Positions 36,699-45,472 of a stretch of 64,000 nt of DNA are shown here, piece after piece (within the stretch, counting starts at the first letter, position 1; every line of letters starts with the position of its first letter). The notes below the pieces were generated by a model. The model worked only from the letters and a program-made list of their open reading frames with translations, was not told where the DNA came from and searched no databases. The stretch covers positions 62,001 through 126,000 of the forward strand of contig NZ_APNH01000004.1 of assembly GCF_040361275.1 (NCBI RefSeq), in the 5' to 3' direction. The stretch comes from Salinisphaera sp. T31B1. Its GTDB lineage: Bacteria > Pseudomonadota > Gammaproteobacteria > Nevskiales > Salinisphaeraceae. The position numbers were made by a program, and so were the translations under genes.

Positions 36699-37670
36699 TC
36701 AGCTCTCCAGATCGACATGCCGGGCCATGCCACGTTCACCGGCGAGCTCGACGGCCCGGCAGGCCACGGCCAGGTCCTGAAGGCCGACGCCGGTGCCGTC
36801 GAACAGGGTGATTTCGTCCGCGTCGCGACGGCCGATGGCGTCGCCGTTGATCACCGCGCCGATCGGTGTGATCTCGTGTTCGGCGATCAGCCCGGCACGA
36901 GCGGCATGCTGACATTCGCCCAGTTGTACCGCCTGAGCCGGCTCATCGGCGAACAGGCGTGCCGCGGCGACCAGCCGCGGGTCGACTTCCTGCTTGCCGA
37001 CGGTATCGGTGCCCATGCAGGCGATGTGGGTGCCGGGGCTGACGTGTTCGGCCTTGAGCATCGCCTCGAAGCTCGAGGTGATGGTGATGATGACGTCGGC
37101 TTCGGCTCCCAGCCGGTCCAGGCTCACCGCTTTGAAGGGCACGCCTTCCTCGGCGGCGGTGCGTTCCAGATTGGCAAGCATTTCGGGGTGCAGGTTCCAG
37201 CCGATGACGCGCTCGAAGTCGCGCTGGCGAAGCGCTGCACGCATCTGGAACATCGACTGAAAGCCCGCCCCGAGCATGCCCAGCACGCGCGCGTCCGGGC
37301 GGGCGAGATGTTGGATGGACACCGACGAGGCCGCCGCGGTTCGGGCCGCGGTCAGATAATTGCCGGCCACCAGGGCGGTTGGCTGGCCGGTATCGGCATC
37401 GACCAGCATGACCGTCGATTGATGGTTGGTCAGGCCCTTGTCCGAGTTGCCCGGCCAGTAGCCGCCGGCCTTCAGGCCGAGCGCCGGCGCGCTGGCGTCG
37501 AAGCCGGACTTGAAGCCGTACAAGGCGTCGGCATGGCCGAGCGCCTCCCGGACCACGGGGAAGTTGCGCGCTTCGCCGCGGGCCATGGCTGAGAATACGT
37601 TTTCGACGGCATCGAATGCTTCGGGCATGCCGATCAGCGATTTCGCCATCGTTTCGGTCACTATAAGCAT
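36699..37670 (-). CDS. bhcD: Iminosuccinate reductase of the beta-hydroxyaspartate cycle
   Basis: Ornithine cyclodeaminase/mu-crystallin family enzyme of 323 aa. In the beta-hydroxyaspartate cycle BhcD reduces iminosuccinate to L-aspartate with NADH. The Rossmann motif VLGMLGAGFQSMFQMRAAL lies near residue 130, and a GTHIACMGTDTVGKQEVD segment near 220 is typical of the family. Identification rests mainly on position: it follows bhcC and is in the same run as bhcA and bhcB. Alone, the family would only say 'OCD-like dehydrogenase'. Confidence 0.87.
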   Translation of the reverse strand: MLIVTETMAKSLIGMPEAFDAVENVFSAMARGEARNFPVVREALGHADALYGFKSGFDASAPALGLKAGGYWPGNSDKGLTNHQSTVMLVDADTGQPTALVAGNYLTAARTAAASSVSIQHLARPDARVLGMLGAGFQSMFQMRAALRQRDFERVIGWNLHPEMLANLERTAAEEGVPFKAVSLDRLGAEADVIITITSSFEAMLKAEHVSPGTHIACMGTDTVGKQEVDPRLVAAARLFADEPAQAVQLGECQHAARAGLIAEHEITPIGAVINGDAIGRRDADEITLFDGTGVGLQDLAVACRAVELAGERGMARHVDLES

Positions 37671-37800
37671 GGGGTTCTCGTGTCGGTTCGACGCGCAGCG
37701 GCCGCCCGGTGAGCGGAGCGGTTCAGGCGTGTCGATGGATAGGGTCGTTGCGCATCAGCGCCGGGTTCGATCGCGGCCGGCGGCCGCGTCATCGCGGTTG

Positions 37801-38919
37801 CTACAGGCACATGCCACGGGCGGTGACGGGCAGAATGCGTTCGACCACGCCGTTGCGCACGCCGATGTACCAGTCGTAGATATTCACGGTCGGGTCGCAG
37901 TGGCCCGGTACCAGCCTGAGCTTTTCGCCCAGGGCGAGTACGTTGTCCGGGTCGGCGATCACGCCGTGTTCGTCCGAGGCGCCGACATACTCGATATCGT
38001 CGCGGCCGTAGACCACGGCCACGCCCGAGTCCACGCTCTGTGCCTTGAGGCCCGCATCGCAGATCGCCTTGTCGGCCTTGGTCTTGCTCATCACGGTCGT
38101 GTAGATGAACAGGCTGTTCTCGAAGTCGTCGATGGGCTGCCCGTCAGCCATGGCGATCCGCTGATAATCGGCGTCCATGAACACGTACGAGCCGCACTGC
38201 AGCTCGTTGTAGACGCCGCTCTTGCCCTCGAAGGCGTAGGTGCCGGTGCCGGCACCGGCCACCAGTTCGCAACTCAGACCGGCCTGCGCTATCTGTTCGA
38301 CGGTGCGGCGGGTGGCCGCCACGGCCTCGTCGATCCTGGCCTTGCGCTCGTCGTAGTCGTGCACGTGCTGGGCTTTGCCCTGATAGGCCTGAAGGCCCTT
38401 GAACACCAGATTCGGCGCGGCGTGGATCTTTTTCGCCAGGGGGACGGCGGCCTCGCCCGGGGCGACGCCACACCGTCCGGCGCCGACGTCGATCTCGACC
38501 AGTACGCCGAGTTCGACGTTGTAACGTGCCGCGGCCGCCGACAGATCGTCGATATTGTCGATATCATCAACGCACACCATGACCCGGGCCTGTGTGGCCA
38601 TGGCGGCCAGACGTTCGATCATATTGGGGTTGATCACTTCGTTGGAGACGAGCACGTCACGCACGCCGCCGTGCACCAGCGCTTCGGCCTCGCTGGTTTT
38701 CTGACAGCACACGCCCACCGCGCCTGCGGCCATCTGGTCGAGCGAGATATCCGCGGATTTGTGGGTCTTGGCATGCGCGCGATGGCGCAGCCCGTGCGCA
38801 TCGATGAAATCGGCCATACGGCGAATGTTGCGCTCGTAGGCGTCCAGATCGATCAGCAGACAGGGCGTGTCGATATCCTCGATACGCGTGCCGATCTGGG
38901 CCGGAATATTCAGGACCAT
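37801..38919 (-). CDS. bhcC: beta-Hydroxyaspartate aldolase
   Basis: D-threonine/3-hydroxy-D-aspartate aldolase family (PLP, fold type III), 372 aa from the ATG at 38919 with GAGGAGA upstream. BhcC condenses glycine and glyoxylate to (2R,3S)-beta-hydroxyaspartate. Motifs: HAKTHKS with the PLP lysine at about Lys51, GAGTGTYAFEG binding the PLP phosphate, and C-terminal LVPGHCDPTVN carrying the divalent-metal ligands. It lies 82 bases after bhcB and 130 bases before bhcD. Confidence 0.92.
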   Translation of the reverse strand: MVLNIPAQIGTRIEDIDTPCLLIDLDAYERNIRRMADFIDAHGLRHRAHAKTHKSADISLDQMAAGAVGVCCQKTSEAEALVHGGVRDVLVSNEVINPNMIERLAAMATQARVMVCVDDIDNIDDLSAAAARYNVELGVLVEIDVGAGRCGVAPGEAAVPLAKKIHAAPNLVFKGLQAYQGKAQHVHDYDERKARIDEAVAATRRTVEQIAQAGLSCELVAGAGTGTYAFEGKSGVYNELQCGSYVFMDADYQRIAMADGQPIDDFENSLFIYTTVMSKTKADKAICDAGLKAQSVDSGVAVVYGRDDIEYVGASDEHGVIADPDNVLALGEKLRLVPGHCDPTVNIYDWYIGVRNGVVERILPVTARGMCL

Positions 38920-39001
38920 GGTCTCTCCTCGAATTGTGTTGTTTGTCATTGCAATGGGTGGAACAGCCGAGCAAGCCGCGTGGGACGACCCGGCGACGCC
39001 C

Positions 39002-39991
39002 TCAACCAACGCTCATCCAGGGCAGTTTGCTCAGATCGACGTTGCCGCCGGTCAGAATCACGCCGACGCGCCGGTTTTCGAAGATCGGGCGGTTTTTGAG
39101 AATGGTCGCCAGCGTCACCGCGCAGGACGGCTCGATCACGATCTTCATGCGCTGCCAGACCAGGCGCATGGCATCGACGATCTCGCGTTCGCTGGCCAGC
39201 AGCACGTCGGTGACGTGGCGGGATACGAAATGCCACGTCAGCGGGCGTAACGAGACACGCAGGCCGTCTGCGATCGTGTCGGGCGCGTCGTCTTCGATGA
39301 TGTGGCCCGCCTTGAACGAGCGGTAGGCATCGTCGGCCTGTTCGGGCTCTGCGGCGTAGATACGCGTCGCCGGAGAGACGTTCGCACAGGTCAGCGAACT
39401 GCCGCTGATCATGCCGCCGCCGCCGATGGGCGCGACCAGCGCGTCCAGAGGCCCGGCCTGCTCGAGTAGCTCGCGGGCACAGGTGCCCTGACCGGCGATT
39501 ACCCGCGGATCGTTGTACGGATGGACGAAGTGCGCGCCGGATTTCTGAGTGATCGATTCCAGCGTGCGCTCGCGGGCCTCCAGACTCGGCTCGCAGGTCA
39601 CGATCTGCCCGCCGTAGCCGCGCACGGCGTCCATCTTGGCTTGGGGTGCGGTATGCGGCATGACCACGGTGCACGGGATGCCGCGGCACTGGGCCGCGCG
39701 CGACAGCGACAGGGCATGGTTGCCACTCGAATGCGTGGCCACACCGCGTCGGGCCTGGTCATCGGTGAGGCTGAACACGGCGTTGGTCGCGCCCCGTACC
39801 TTGAACGCGCCGGCTTTCTGGAAGTTCTCGCACTTGAACAGCAGCGTGGCGCCGCTCAGGTCGTCGAAGGTGCGGCTGGTCAGCACCGGCGTGCGGTGAA
39901 TCCAAGGTGCGATGCGTTCGTGGGCGGCACACACGTCGTCATAGGTCGGAATCGTCATGTCTTGTTCCGGTTGTTCGGCTTGTCCTGTCAT
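39002..39991 (-). CDS. bhcB: beta-Hydroxyaspartate dehydratase
   Basis: Serine/threonine dehydratase-family PLP enzyme, 329 aa. BhcB eliminates water from beta-hydroxyaspartate to give iminosuccinate. PLP lysine in QKAGAFKVRGA (Lys64), glycine loop PIGGGGMISGS, C-terminal GVILTGGNVDL. Its ATG at 39991 overlaps the bhcA stop (TGATG), so translation is coupled; an internal ATG at 39958 is the alternative. The frame to 40519 lies inside bhcA and is not real. It is a paralogue of the enzyme at 10193-11203. Confidence 0.92.
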   Translation of the reverse strand: MTGQAEQPEQDMTIPTYDDVCAAHERIAPWIHRTPVLTSRTFDDLSGATLLFKCENFQKAGAFKVRGATNAVFSLTDDQARRGVATHSSGNHALSLSRAAQCRGIPCTVVMPHTAPQAKMDAVRGYGGQIVTCEPSLEARERTLESITQKSGAHFVHPYNDPRVIAGQGTCARELLEQAGPLDALVAPIGGGGMISGSSLTCANVSPATRIYAAEPEQADDAYRSFKAGHIIEDDAPDTIADGLRVSLRPLTWHFVSRHVTDVLLASEREIVDAMRLVWQRMKIVIEPSCAVTLATILKNRPIFENRRVGVILTGGNVDLSKLPWMSVG

Positions 39992-41181
39992 CACGCGACC
40001 CTCTGCTTCCAGCGGTTGCGGGTCGCGCTGTAGTAAGCCTGAGCAGCCGCCACGCCACGACCCAGTTCGATGGGGTAGTCGAGGTTGGCCATGGCCATTT
40101 CTATGGTCGCGATTCCCGCCAGTGCCATGACATCGGTCATGTCGCCGAGATGACCGATGCGAAACGCCTTGCCGGCGATATCGCCAAGCCCGATGCCATA
40201 GGAGACCCCGTAGTGCTCGTAGGCGTGGTTGACCAGCTCGGTGGCGTCGAAGCCCTCGGGAACGCGCACCGCCGTGACCGTGTCCGAATAGAGTTCGGGG
40301 CGGCGTGCGACCAGTGGCAGCGACCAGGCGGCCACCGCACGGCGGACACCTTCGGCGATGCGGTGATGACGCGCGAACACCCTGGTCAGGCCTTCTTCCT
40401 CTAGCATGGTCACGCTCTCGCGCAGCCCGCGGATCAGGCCCAGCGGCGGGGTATAGGGGAAGCTGCCCTTGCGGTTGGCTTCGCGCATGGCCTGCAGATC
40501 GAAATAGGCGCGCGGGCACCGAGCGTTGGCACAGGCCGCGATGGCCTTAGGGCTGATCGCGAGGATCGCCAGCCCGGCGCCTAGCATGAAGCCTTTCTGT
40601 GAACCGGTGACCGCGATGTCCACGCCCCAGTCGTCCATGCGGAAGTCCATCGATGCGATGGAACTCACGCCGTCGACGAACAGCATGGCCGGATGCTGCG
40701 CATTGTCGAGCGCCCGCCGTACCGATGCGATATCGCTGGTCACACCGGTTGCGGTTTCGTTGTGGCAGGCCAGTACCGCCTTGATTCGATGCTGGGTATC
40801 GGCCTTGAGGATACGTTCGTACTCGTCGGCCGGTACGCCGTCGCCCCATTCGCTTTCCACCGCATGCACGTACAGACCCTGATCGCGACACAGCTTGATC
40901 CAGCGCTGGGAGAACATGCCGTATCGCGCTGCCAGGACTTCATCGCCCGGCGACAGGGTGTTGGTGACGGCGGCTTCCCAGCCGCCAGTGCCTGTGGACG
41001 GAAACAGCAGCACTTCGCCGACCGTGGTCTTGAACACACGTTTGAGATCGTCCAGCAACGGCACGAACTGATCGGCGAAATCGGACGCCCGGTGGTCTAC
41101 CGTCTGTACATCCATGGCCCGACGGATACGGTCGGGCATGTTGGTCGGCCCGGGAATGAAAACGGGATTCTGTGTCGCCAT
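39991..41181 (-). CDS. bhcA: Aspartate--glyoxylate aminotransferase
   Basis: Class V aminotransferase (alanine/serine--glyoxylate aminotransferase family), 396 aa from the ATG at 41181 with AGGAGGAGAG upstream. BhcA transfers the amino group of aspartate to glyoxylate, giving glycine and oxaloacetate, the first step and the exit point of the cycle. PLP lysine is Lys196 in VTGSQKGFMLGAG; FIPGPTNMPDRIRRAM is the family N-terminus and HLGDMTDVMALAGI near the end is typical. First gene of bhcABCD-porin and divergent from bhcR. Confidence 0.93.
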   Translation of the reverse strand: MATQNPVFIPGPTNMPDRIRRAMDVQTVDHRASDFADQFVPLLDDLKRVFKTTVGEVLLFPSTGTGGWEAAVTNTLSPGDEVLAARYGMFSQRWIKLCRDQGLYVHAVESEWGDGVPADEYERILKADTQHRIKAVLACHNETATGVTSDIASVRRALDNAQHPAMLFVDGVSSIASMDFRMDDWGVDIAVTGSQKGFMLGAGLAILAISPKAIAACANARCPRAYFDLQAMREANRKGSFPYTPPLGLIRGLRESVTMLEEEGLTRVFARHHRIAEGVRRAVAAWSLPLVARRPELYSDTVTAVRVPEGFDATELVNHAYEHYGVSYGIGLGDIAGKAFRIGHLGDMTDVMALAGIATIEMAMANLDYPIELGRGVAAAQAYYSATRNRWKQRVA

Positions 41182-41301
41182 GTCTCTCCTCCTATCGTTG
41201 GAGTCAAGACTAAACGCTACCCAAATTGGATTCAATATGATCAAATAAACGGTACAAAGAGAGGTGAAAAACAATAAGACGTTGTTTTGAAAGGGAAGGA
41301 G
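41182..41301. promoter_or_regulatory. Divergent bhcA/bhcR operator region
   Basis: 120 bases, clearly AT-rich at 41221-41290. The word AATTGGATTCAATAT at 41224-41238 matches AATTGTATTCAATAT upstream of allA (44874-44888) at 14 of 15 positions. This is the expected location for BhcR binding and both promoters; I could not fix exact -35/-10 boxes. Confidence 0.5.
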
Positions 41302-42234
41302 ATGGCCCGTGATGGATTACCGATCGCCGATGAAAAATTTTCTGCTCGGTTCAACGCCTCAGGTCGGACTCGACAGCCCCTCGCGAGGCTCGTGATCACC
41401 ACCCGAGCCGGACGCGGTCGGGGTCGTCCTCGGAGCACGGGCGCCGCCCGTGCCGGTGCGCCGCCGGTACAGGTGCTCGATCGAGGGCTTCACATGTTGT
41501 CGGTGGTCGCGCGCTACGAACATCAGACGTTGACCGCACTGGCGGCCACCGCGGACATGGCCTGTTCGACGGCCTACCGGATGCTGGAGACGCTGCGCCA
41601 CCACGAATTGGTTGCCTTCGATACTCATACTCAGACCTGGTCGATCGGGGTCGAGGCATTCCGGGTGGGCCAGCGCTATGCGCGCCATACGCATTACCTG
41701 GCGGCCGGACGCGCGGTGATGCGTCGCCTGTCGGAGCAGACCGGGGAGACGGCCAACATGGCCGTGATCGAGACCGGCGAGCTGGTCTATGTGGCGCAGA
41801 TCGAGACCAGCGCACCGATCCGGGCGTTCATTCCAACCGGTACGCGCGGCGATCCTCAGGCATCGGGCATCGGTAAAGTGCTGTTGGCCTATATGGACGA
41901 CGCACTGCGCGCCGAACTGACGCGGGTGCCTCCGCCGGCTTTCACCGACCACACTTATACCGATGCGGCTGAGTTGGCGCTCGAACTTGATCGCGTGCGC
42001 GCACGCGGTTGGGCCGTCGACGATCAAGAACGCTATGTCGGCATGCGATGTATCGCCGCCCCCATATTCAATGAATACGCCGAACCGATCGCCGGCCTGT
42101 CGATATCGGCACCGATCGATCGCCTGCCTGTCGATCATCTGGCGCACAAGGCCGTAGAAGTGGTTGCAGGCGCCGAGGAGGTCACGCGCCGTATCGGCGG
42201 CCGGCGACCGTCGCCGACCCGCGAGCGGCCATGA
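41302..42234 (+). CDS. bhcR: IclR-family regulator of the bhc operon
   Basis: 310 aa from the ATG at 41302, preceded by AAGGGAAGGAG; an in-frame TTG at 41287 lacks a ribosome site. An Arg-rich N-terminal extension of about 45 residues precedes the winged helix (VQVLDRGLHMLSVVARYEHQ, then TALAATADMACSTAYRMLETL) and the C-terminal effector domain (residues about 125-300). In known BHAC loci BhcR is an IclR protein sensing glyoxylate, divergent from bhcA, as here. The role in this organism is inferred from that arrangement. Confidence 0.88.
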   Translation: MARDGLPIADEKFSARFNASGRTRQPLARLVITTRAGRGRGRPRSTGAARAGAPPVQVLDRGLHMLSVVARYEHQTLTALAATADMACSTAYRMLETLRHHELVAFDTHTQTWSIGVEAFRVGQRYARHTHYLAAGRAVMRRLSEQTGETANMAVIETGELVYVAQIETSAPIRAFIPTGTRGDPQASGIGKVLLAYMDDALRAELTRVPPPAFTDHTYTDAAELALELDRVRARGWAVDDQERYVGMRCIAAPIFNEYAEPIAGLSISAPIDRLPVDHLAHKAVEVVAGAEEVTRRIGGRRPSPTRERP

Positions 42235-42265
42235 TCGGCCGCTGGCTGCCGATCGGTCGATCAAA

Positions 42266-42303
42266 CGTATACAAAACACAGCAATTATTGATACAAATTG
42301 AAT
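42266..42303. promoter_or_regulatory. Candidate operator upstream of gntR
   Basis: An AT-rich patch with CGTATACAAA at 42266-42275 and TTGATACAA at 42288-42296 (continuing ATTGAAT). The words echo those before puuD and allA. Located 57-94 bases upstream of the gntR start, consistent with autoregulation. Confidence 0.4.
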
Positions 42304-42359
42304 CACGCCGTAGTCTTCAGCCTTCGTAGCCGGCCCGGCCTGAACAGGATGCACCGCTG

Positions 42360-43106
42360 ATGAATCAATCCCTCAAGTCCGACAATCCGTTGCTGGAGCC
42401 CGATGTGGCCGCGCCGGACGGCGCCCGCCGGTCCGATCAGGATATCTACCGGGCCATTGCCAACGCGATCTTCGAGCAGCGGCTGCCGTCCGGCACGAAA
42501 CTGCCGGAAGACAATCTCGGCGACATCTTCGCCGTCAGCCGTACGGTCGTACGCAAGGCTCTGTTTCGTCTGGCCAGTGAGAAACTGGTGGATATTCGTC
42601 CCAATCGCGGCGCGATGGTTGCCAGCCCGAGCGTCGAGGAGGCACGGGACGTGTTCCAGGCCCGGCGGATCATCGAGGCGGCGAGTGTCGAAGCCGCCAT
42701 GAAACGCATGACGCCCGATAGCCGCGAACGTCTGGCCCGGCTCGTTCATAAAGACCACGCTGCCCATCAGGAGCGTTCGCGACGACACTGGATCCGCTAC
42801 TCCGGCGCCTTCCATCTGGAGATCGCGGAGATCGCCGGCAACCAGGTGCTCAAGGCGTTTCTCAAGGAATTGATCGGTCGGACCTCGTTGATCATCGGCC
42901 TGTACGAGCCGATGCAGCGCACTGTGTGTACCTATGACGAACACGAGGTGCTGCTCGAGGCGATGACCGGCGACGATATCGCGCTCGGTGTGAAGACCAT
43001 GGTCGACCACCTGACCGAGTGCGAGGAGCGCCTGGGCCTGGAGCGTCGCGATCGCGAGATCGATCTGCGCGACATCTTTGCCGCCGGCGACGACCCGGCC
43101 GACTGA
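42360..43106 (+). CDS. GntR/FCD-family regulator, likely purine catabolism repressor
   Basis: 248 aa with an N-terminal winged helix (residues about 25-90: GTKLPEDNLGDIFAVSRTVVRKALFRL) and a C-terminal all-helical FCD ligand-binding domain (about 100-225) with metal-site residues including a histidine in FHLEIAEIAGN. Located between bhcR and puuE. Palindromic TGTATACA-like sites near it, puuD and allA suggest it controls the purine genes. Its effector could be allantoin, urate or a ureide; nothing in the sequence decides it. Confidence 0.88.
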   Translation: MNQSLKSDNPLLEPDVAAPDGARRSDQDIYRAIANAIFEQRLPSGTKLPEDNLGDIFAVSRTVVRKALFRLASEKLVDIRPNRGAMVASPSVEEARDVFQARRIIEAASVEAAMKRMTPDSRERLARLVHKDHAAHQERSRRHWIRYSGAFHLEIAEIAGNQVLKAFLKELIGRTSLIIGLYEPMQRTVCTYDEHEVLLEAMTGDDIALGVKTMVDHLTECEERLGLERRDREIDLRDIFAAGDDPAD

Positions 43107-43181
43107 CGCGCGGCTGGCCGCGATCGACCGGGCTTATGTCCGCCCGGCCGAGGATACAACGACGAAAAGGAACAAGCAGGA

Positions 43182-44117
43182 ATGAGCCGAGCGCACTCGA
43201 ACGACGACGATTACCCTCGCGACATGGTCGGCTACGGGGCGAATCCGCCCCACGCCCGCTGGCCGAACGGCGCTCGGATCGCGGTGCAGTTCGTGATCAA
43301 CTACGAAGAGGGGTCCGAGAACAACGTGCTCCACGGTGATCCCGCGTCCGAGAGCTTTCTGTCGGAGATGGTGGGCACCGACGCCCGGGAAGGCGTACGC
43401 CACATGAGTATGGAATGGCTGTACGAATACGGCAGCCGGGCCGGGTTCTGGCGGCTTTATCGTCTGTTCGCCGAGCGCAACATGCCGGCTACCGTGTTCG
43501 CGGTCGGTATGGCGCTGGAGCGCAACCCGGAAGCCGCGCGCGCCATGGTCGATGCGGGCTTCGAGATCGCCTCGCACGGTTGGCGCTGGATCGACTACCA
43601 GTATGTCGACGAATCGACCGAGCGCGAACACATCCGCCTGGCCGTCGAAGCGATCGAACGAATGACCGGCCAGCGCCCGCTGGGCTGGTATACCGGGCGC
43701 TGCGGGCCGAACACGCGGCGACTGGTCGCCGAACACGGCGGCTTCCTATACGACGCGGACTCTTATGCCGACGATCTGCCGTACTGGGAGCGTGTGGCAG
43801 GCCAGCCGCAGCTGATCGTGCCCTATACGCTGGACGTGAACGACATGCGGTTCGTCGCGCCCCAGGGATTCAACTCGGGCGATCAGTTCTACAGTTATCT
43901 GAAGGACGCCTTCGACGTGCTCTATGCCGAAGGCGAAACGGCGCCCAAGATGTTGTCGGTCGGCTTGCACTGCCGGGTGGCCGGCCACCCGGGCCGCGCC
44001 GCAGCGCTGGCCCGGTTCATGGACTACGTCGGCTCGCATGACCAGGTATGGGTCTGCCGGCGTATCGATATCGCACGTCACTGGCGCGAGGTCCATCCTC
44101 ACGACGCGTCTCACTGA
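43182..44117 (+). CDS. puuE: Allantoinase, polysaccharide-deacetylase type
   Basis: Cofactor-independent PuuE-type allantoinase of 311 aa, hydrolysing allantoin to allantoate in the cytoplasm. NodB-like fold; the characteristic start RDMVGYGANPPHARWPNGARIAVQFVINYEEGSENN matches PuuE, followed by FEIASHGWRWIDYQ near residue 125 and GWYTGRCGPNT near 165. CAGGA lies just before the ATG at 43182. Converges with uraD and follows gntR by 75 bases. Confidence 0.93.
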   Translation: MSRAHSNDDDYPRDMVGYGANPPHARWPNGARIAVQFVINYEEGSENNVLHGDPASESFLSEMVGTDAREGVRHMSMEWLYEYGSRAGFWRLYRLFAERNMPATVFAVGMALERNPEAARAMVDAGFEIASHGWRWIDYQYVDESTEREHIRLAVEAIERMTGQRPLGWYTGRCGPNTRRLVAEHGGFLYDADSYADDLPYWERVAGQPQLIVPYTLDVNDMRFVAPQGFNSGDQFYSYLKDAFDVLYAEGETAPKMLSVGLHCRVAGHPGRAAALARFMDYVGSHDQVWVCRRIDIARHWREVHPHDASH

Positions 44118-44199
44118 GGGCCGTCACACCGTGGCCGCTACGTGCGCGGCCACGGTGCGCCCTCGAGGCAAATGCCGGGCGTCGCCGAGCCGGTGCCTC

Positions 44200-44727
44200 C
44201 TAGAACATCTCGTTCAGGCGGAAACGCGCGATCTTGTGGATCTCGTCGAGCGCCCGGCGCTGTTCGACAGCGGGGTCGTTATCCAGGCGTGCGCTCATGG
44301 CGGCCAGAATGTCCTCCCGCTGGAGGCCTTTGACGGCAACGATGAATGGAAAACCGAATTTCTCGGTATAGGCGCTATTGAGCGCCTGTAGCCGCTCGTA
44401 TTCTTCGGGGCTGCAGCCGGCAAGCCCTGCGCCGGCCTGTTCGCGGGCGGATTCGGCGGTGAGCCCACCGGCCAGGGCGAGTTTGCCGCCGAGGTCAGGA
44501 TGCGCGCGGATAAGGGCCATCTGTGTGGCCGCATCCGCTGTCTCGACTTCGGTGCGCATGGCTTCGGCCAGCGCGTCTGCGCTTGCGATCTGGTTGCGCG
44601 TGTGTCGTTGCCATACGCCGCGGGCCACCCACGGCGAGTGTTCGTAGACGCCGCCGAAGGCCTCTACGAACCGGTCTTCGTTCATGTTGCCAAGCGCGTG
44701 GCCCGGCAGGGCAGGTGTGTCGGACAT
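44200..44727 (-). CDS. uraD: OHCU decarboxylase
   Basis: 2-Oxo-4-hydroxy-4-carboxy-5-ureidoimidazoline decarboxylase, 175 aa; forms (S)-allantoin from the UraH product. Conserved FGGVYEHSPWVARGVW contains the catalytic histidine; IRAHPDLGGKLA and FGFPFIVAVKG(L/R)-type segments follow. Single gene transcribed towards puuE and divergent from allA; the inverted repeat at 44767-44792 lies in its promoter region. Confidence 0.94.
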   Translation of the reverse strand: MSDTPALPGHALGNMNEDRFVEAFGGVYEHSPWVARGVWQRHTRNQIASADALAEAMRTEVETADAATQMALIRAHPDLGGKLALAGGLTAESAREQAGAGLAGCSPEEYERLQALNSAYTEKFGFPFIVAVKGLQREDILAAMSARLDNDPAVEQRRALDEIHKIARFRLNEMF

Positions 44728-44766
44728 CGGTTCGGGCTCCCTGTGTGACTCGTCGAGCGGGCGCTT

Positions 44767-44792
44767 TGTATCCGATTTTTGCTTCGAATACA
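44767..44792. promoter_or_regulatory. Inverted repeat upstream of uraD
   Basis: TGTATCCGA at 44767-44775 and TCGAATACA at 44784-44792 are inverted copies with one mismatch, spaced by eight bases. They start 40 bases upstream of uraD, within the uraD/allA divergent region, and look like a regulator-binding site. Confidence 0.5.
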
Positions 44793-44820
44793 GACAGCGG
44801 GATCCGTTCGATACGTGAAC

Positions 44821-44888
44821 TTGACACGATTGTATCTAATATTCGATTGACTGTCCGGTATAAACACGATACGAATTGTATTCAATAT
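44821..44888. promoter_or_regulatory. allA promoter region with TTGTAT motifs
   Basis: AT-rich region before allA containing TTGTATC (44830-44836), TATTCGA words, and AATTGTATTCAATAT (44874-44888), which contains the near-palindrome TTGTATTCAA (44876-44885). The last word recurs with one mismatch in the bhcA/bhcR region. Confidence 0.45.
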
Positions 44889-44955
44889 AAGAGCCGTTAT
44901 GAGACATTCAACGTTCTCATGCGGCCGCTGTGTCTATCGGAGGAGACCCACCGCA

Positions 44956-45459
44956 ATGGCCGATCCATTGATACTGCAGGCCCGTCCGCTGACGGCGGCC
45001 GCGTTCGCCCCCTACGGGGATGTGCTGGAAACACAAGGTCATTCATCCGAAGCGATGAACCAGGGATGGGCCGAGCGATTCCGCGATATCGCGGATATCG
45101 ATGTAGCCGATCAGAATGGCCGGGTGAGCATCAGTTGGGTGCACTCGCGTGCCGATACGGCGCCGGTTGGCCTGCGACTACTCGAGCGTCATCCGCTGGG
45201 CAGTCAGATATTCATGCCGCTGAACGGACACCGCTTCCTGGTGGTGGTCGGTCCGAGCGGCGAGCTGCCCGGGCGGGAGCGACTGGAGGCGTTTGTCAGC
45301 AACGGCCGGCAGGGCGTGAACTATCGCAAGGGTGTCTGGCACCACCCGATGATCGCCCTGGACGCAGCGAGCGACTTCATCGTCATCGACCGGGGTGGGC
45401 CGGGCCATAACTGCGACGAGCGCTCGATCCCGGGCGGCGAAGTCGAGGTGCGGCTCTAG
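44956..45459 (+). CDS. allA: Ureidoglycolate lyase
   Basis: Cleaves (S)-ureidoglycolate to glyoxylate and urea. 167 aa from the ATG at 44956, with CGGAGGAG upstream; the frame from 44899 is not supported. Typical N-terminus ILQARPLTAAAFAPYGDVLE, and the core QIFMPLNGHRFLVVV and GVNYRKGVWHHPMIAL with conserved His. This step delivers the glyoxylate used by the bhc genes. The following permease gene begins 13 bases after its stop, so they share an operon. Confidence 0.93.
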   Translation: MADPLILQARPLTAAAFAPYGDVLETQGHSSEAMNQGWAERFRDIADIDVADQNGRVSISWVHSRADTAPVGLRLLERHPLGSQIFMPLNGHRFLVVVGPSGELPGRERLEAFVSNGRQGVNYRKGVWHHPMIALDAASDFIVIDRGGPGHNCDERSIPGGEVEVRL

Positions 45460-45472
45460 CCGGCCCGCCGTG

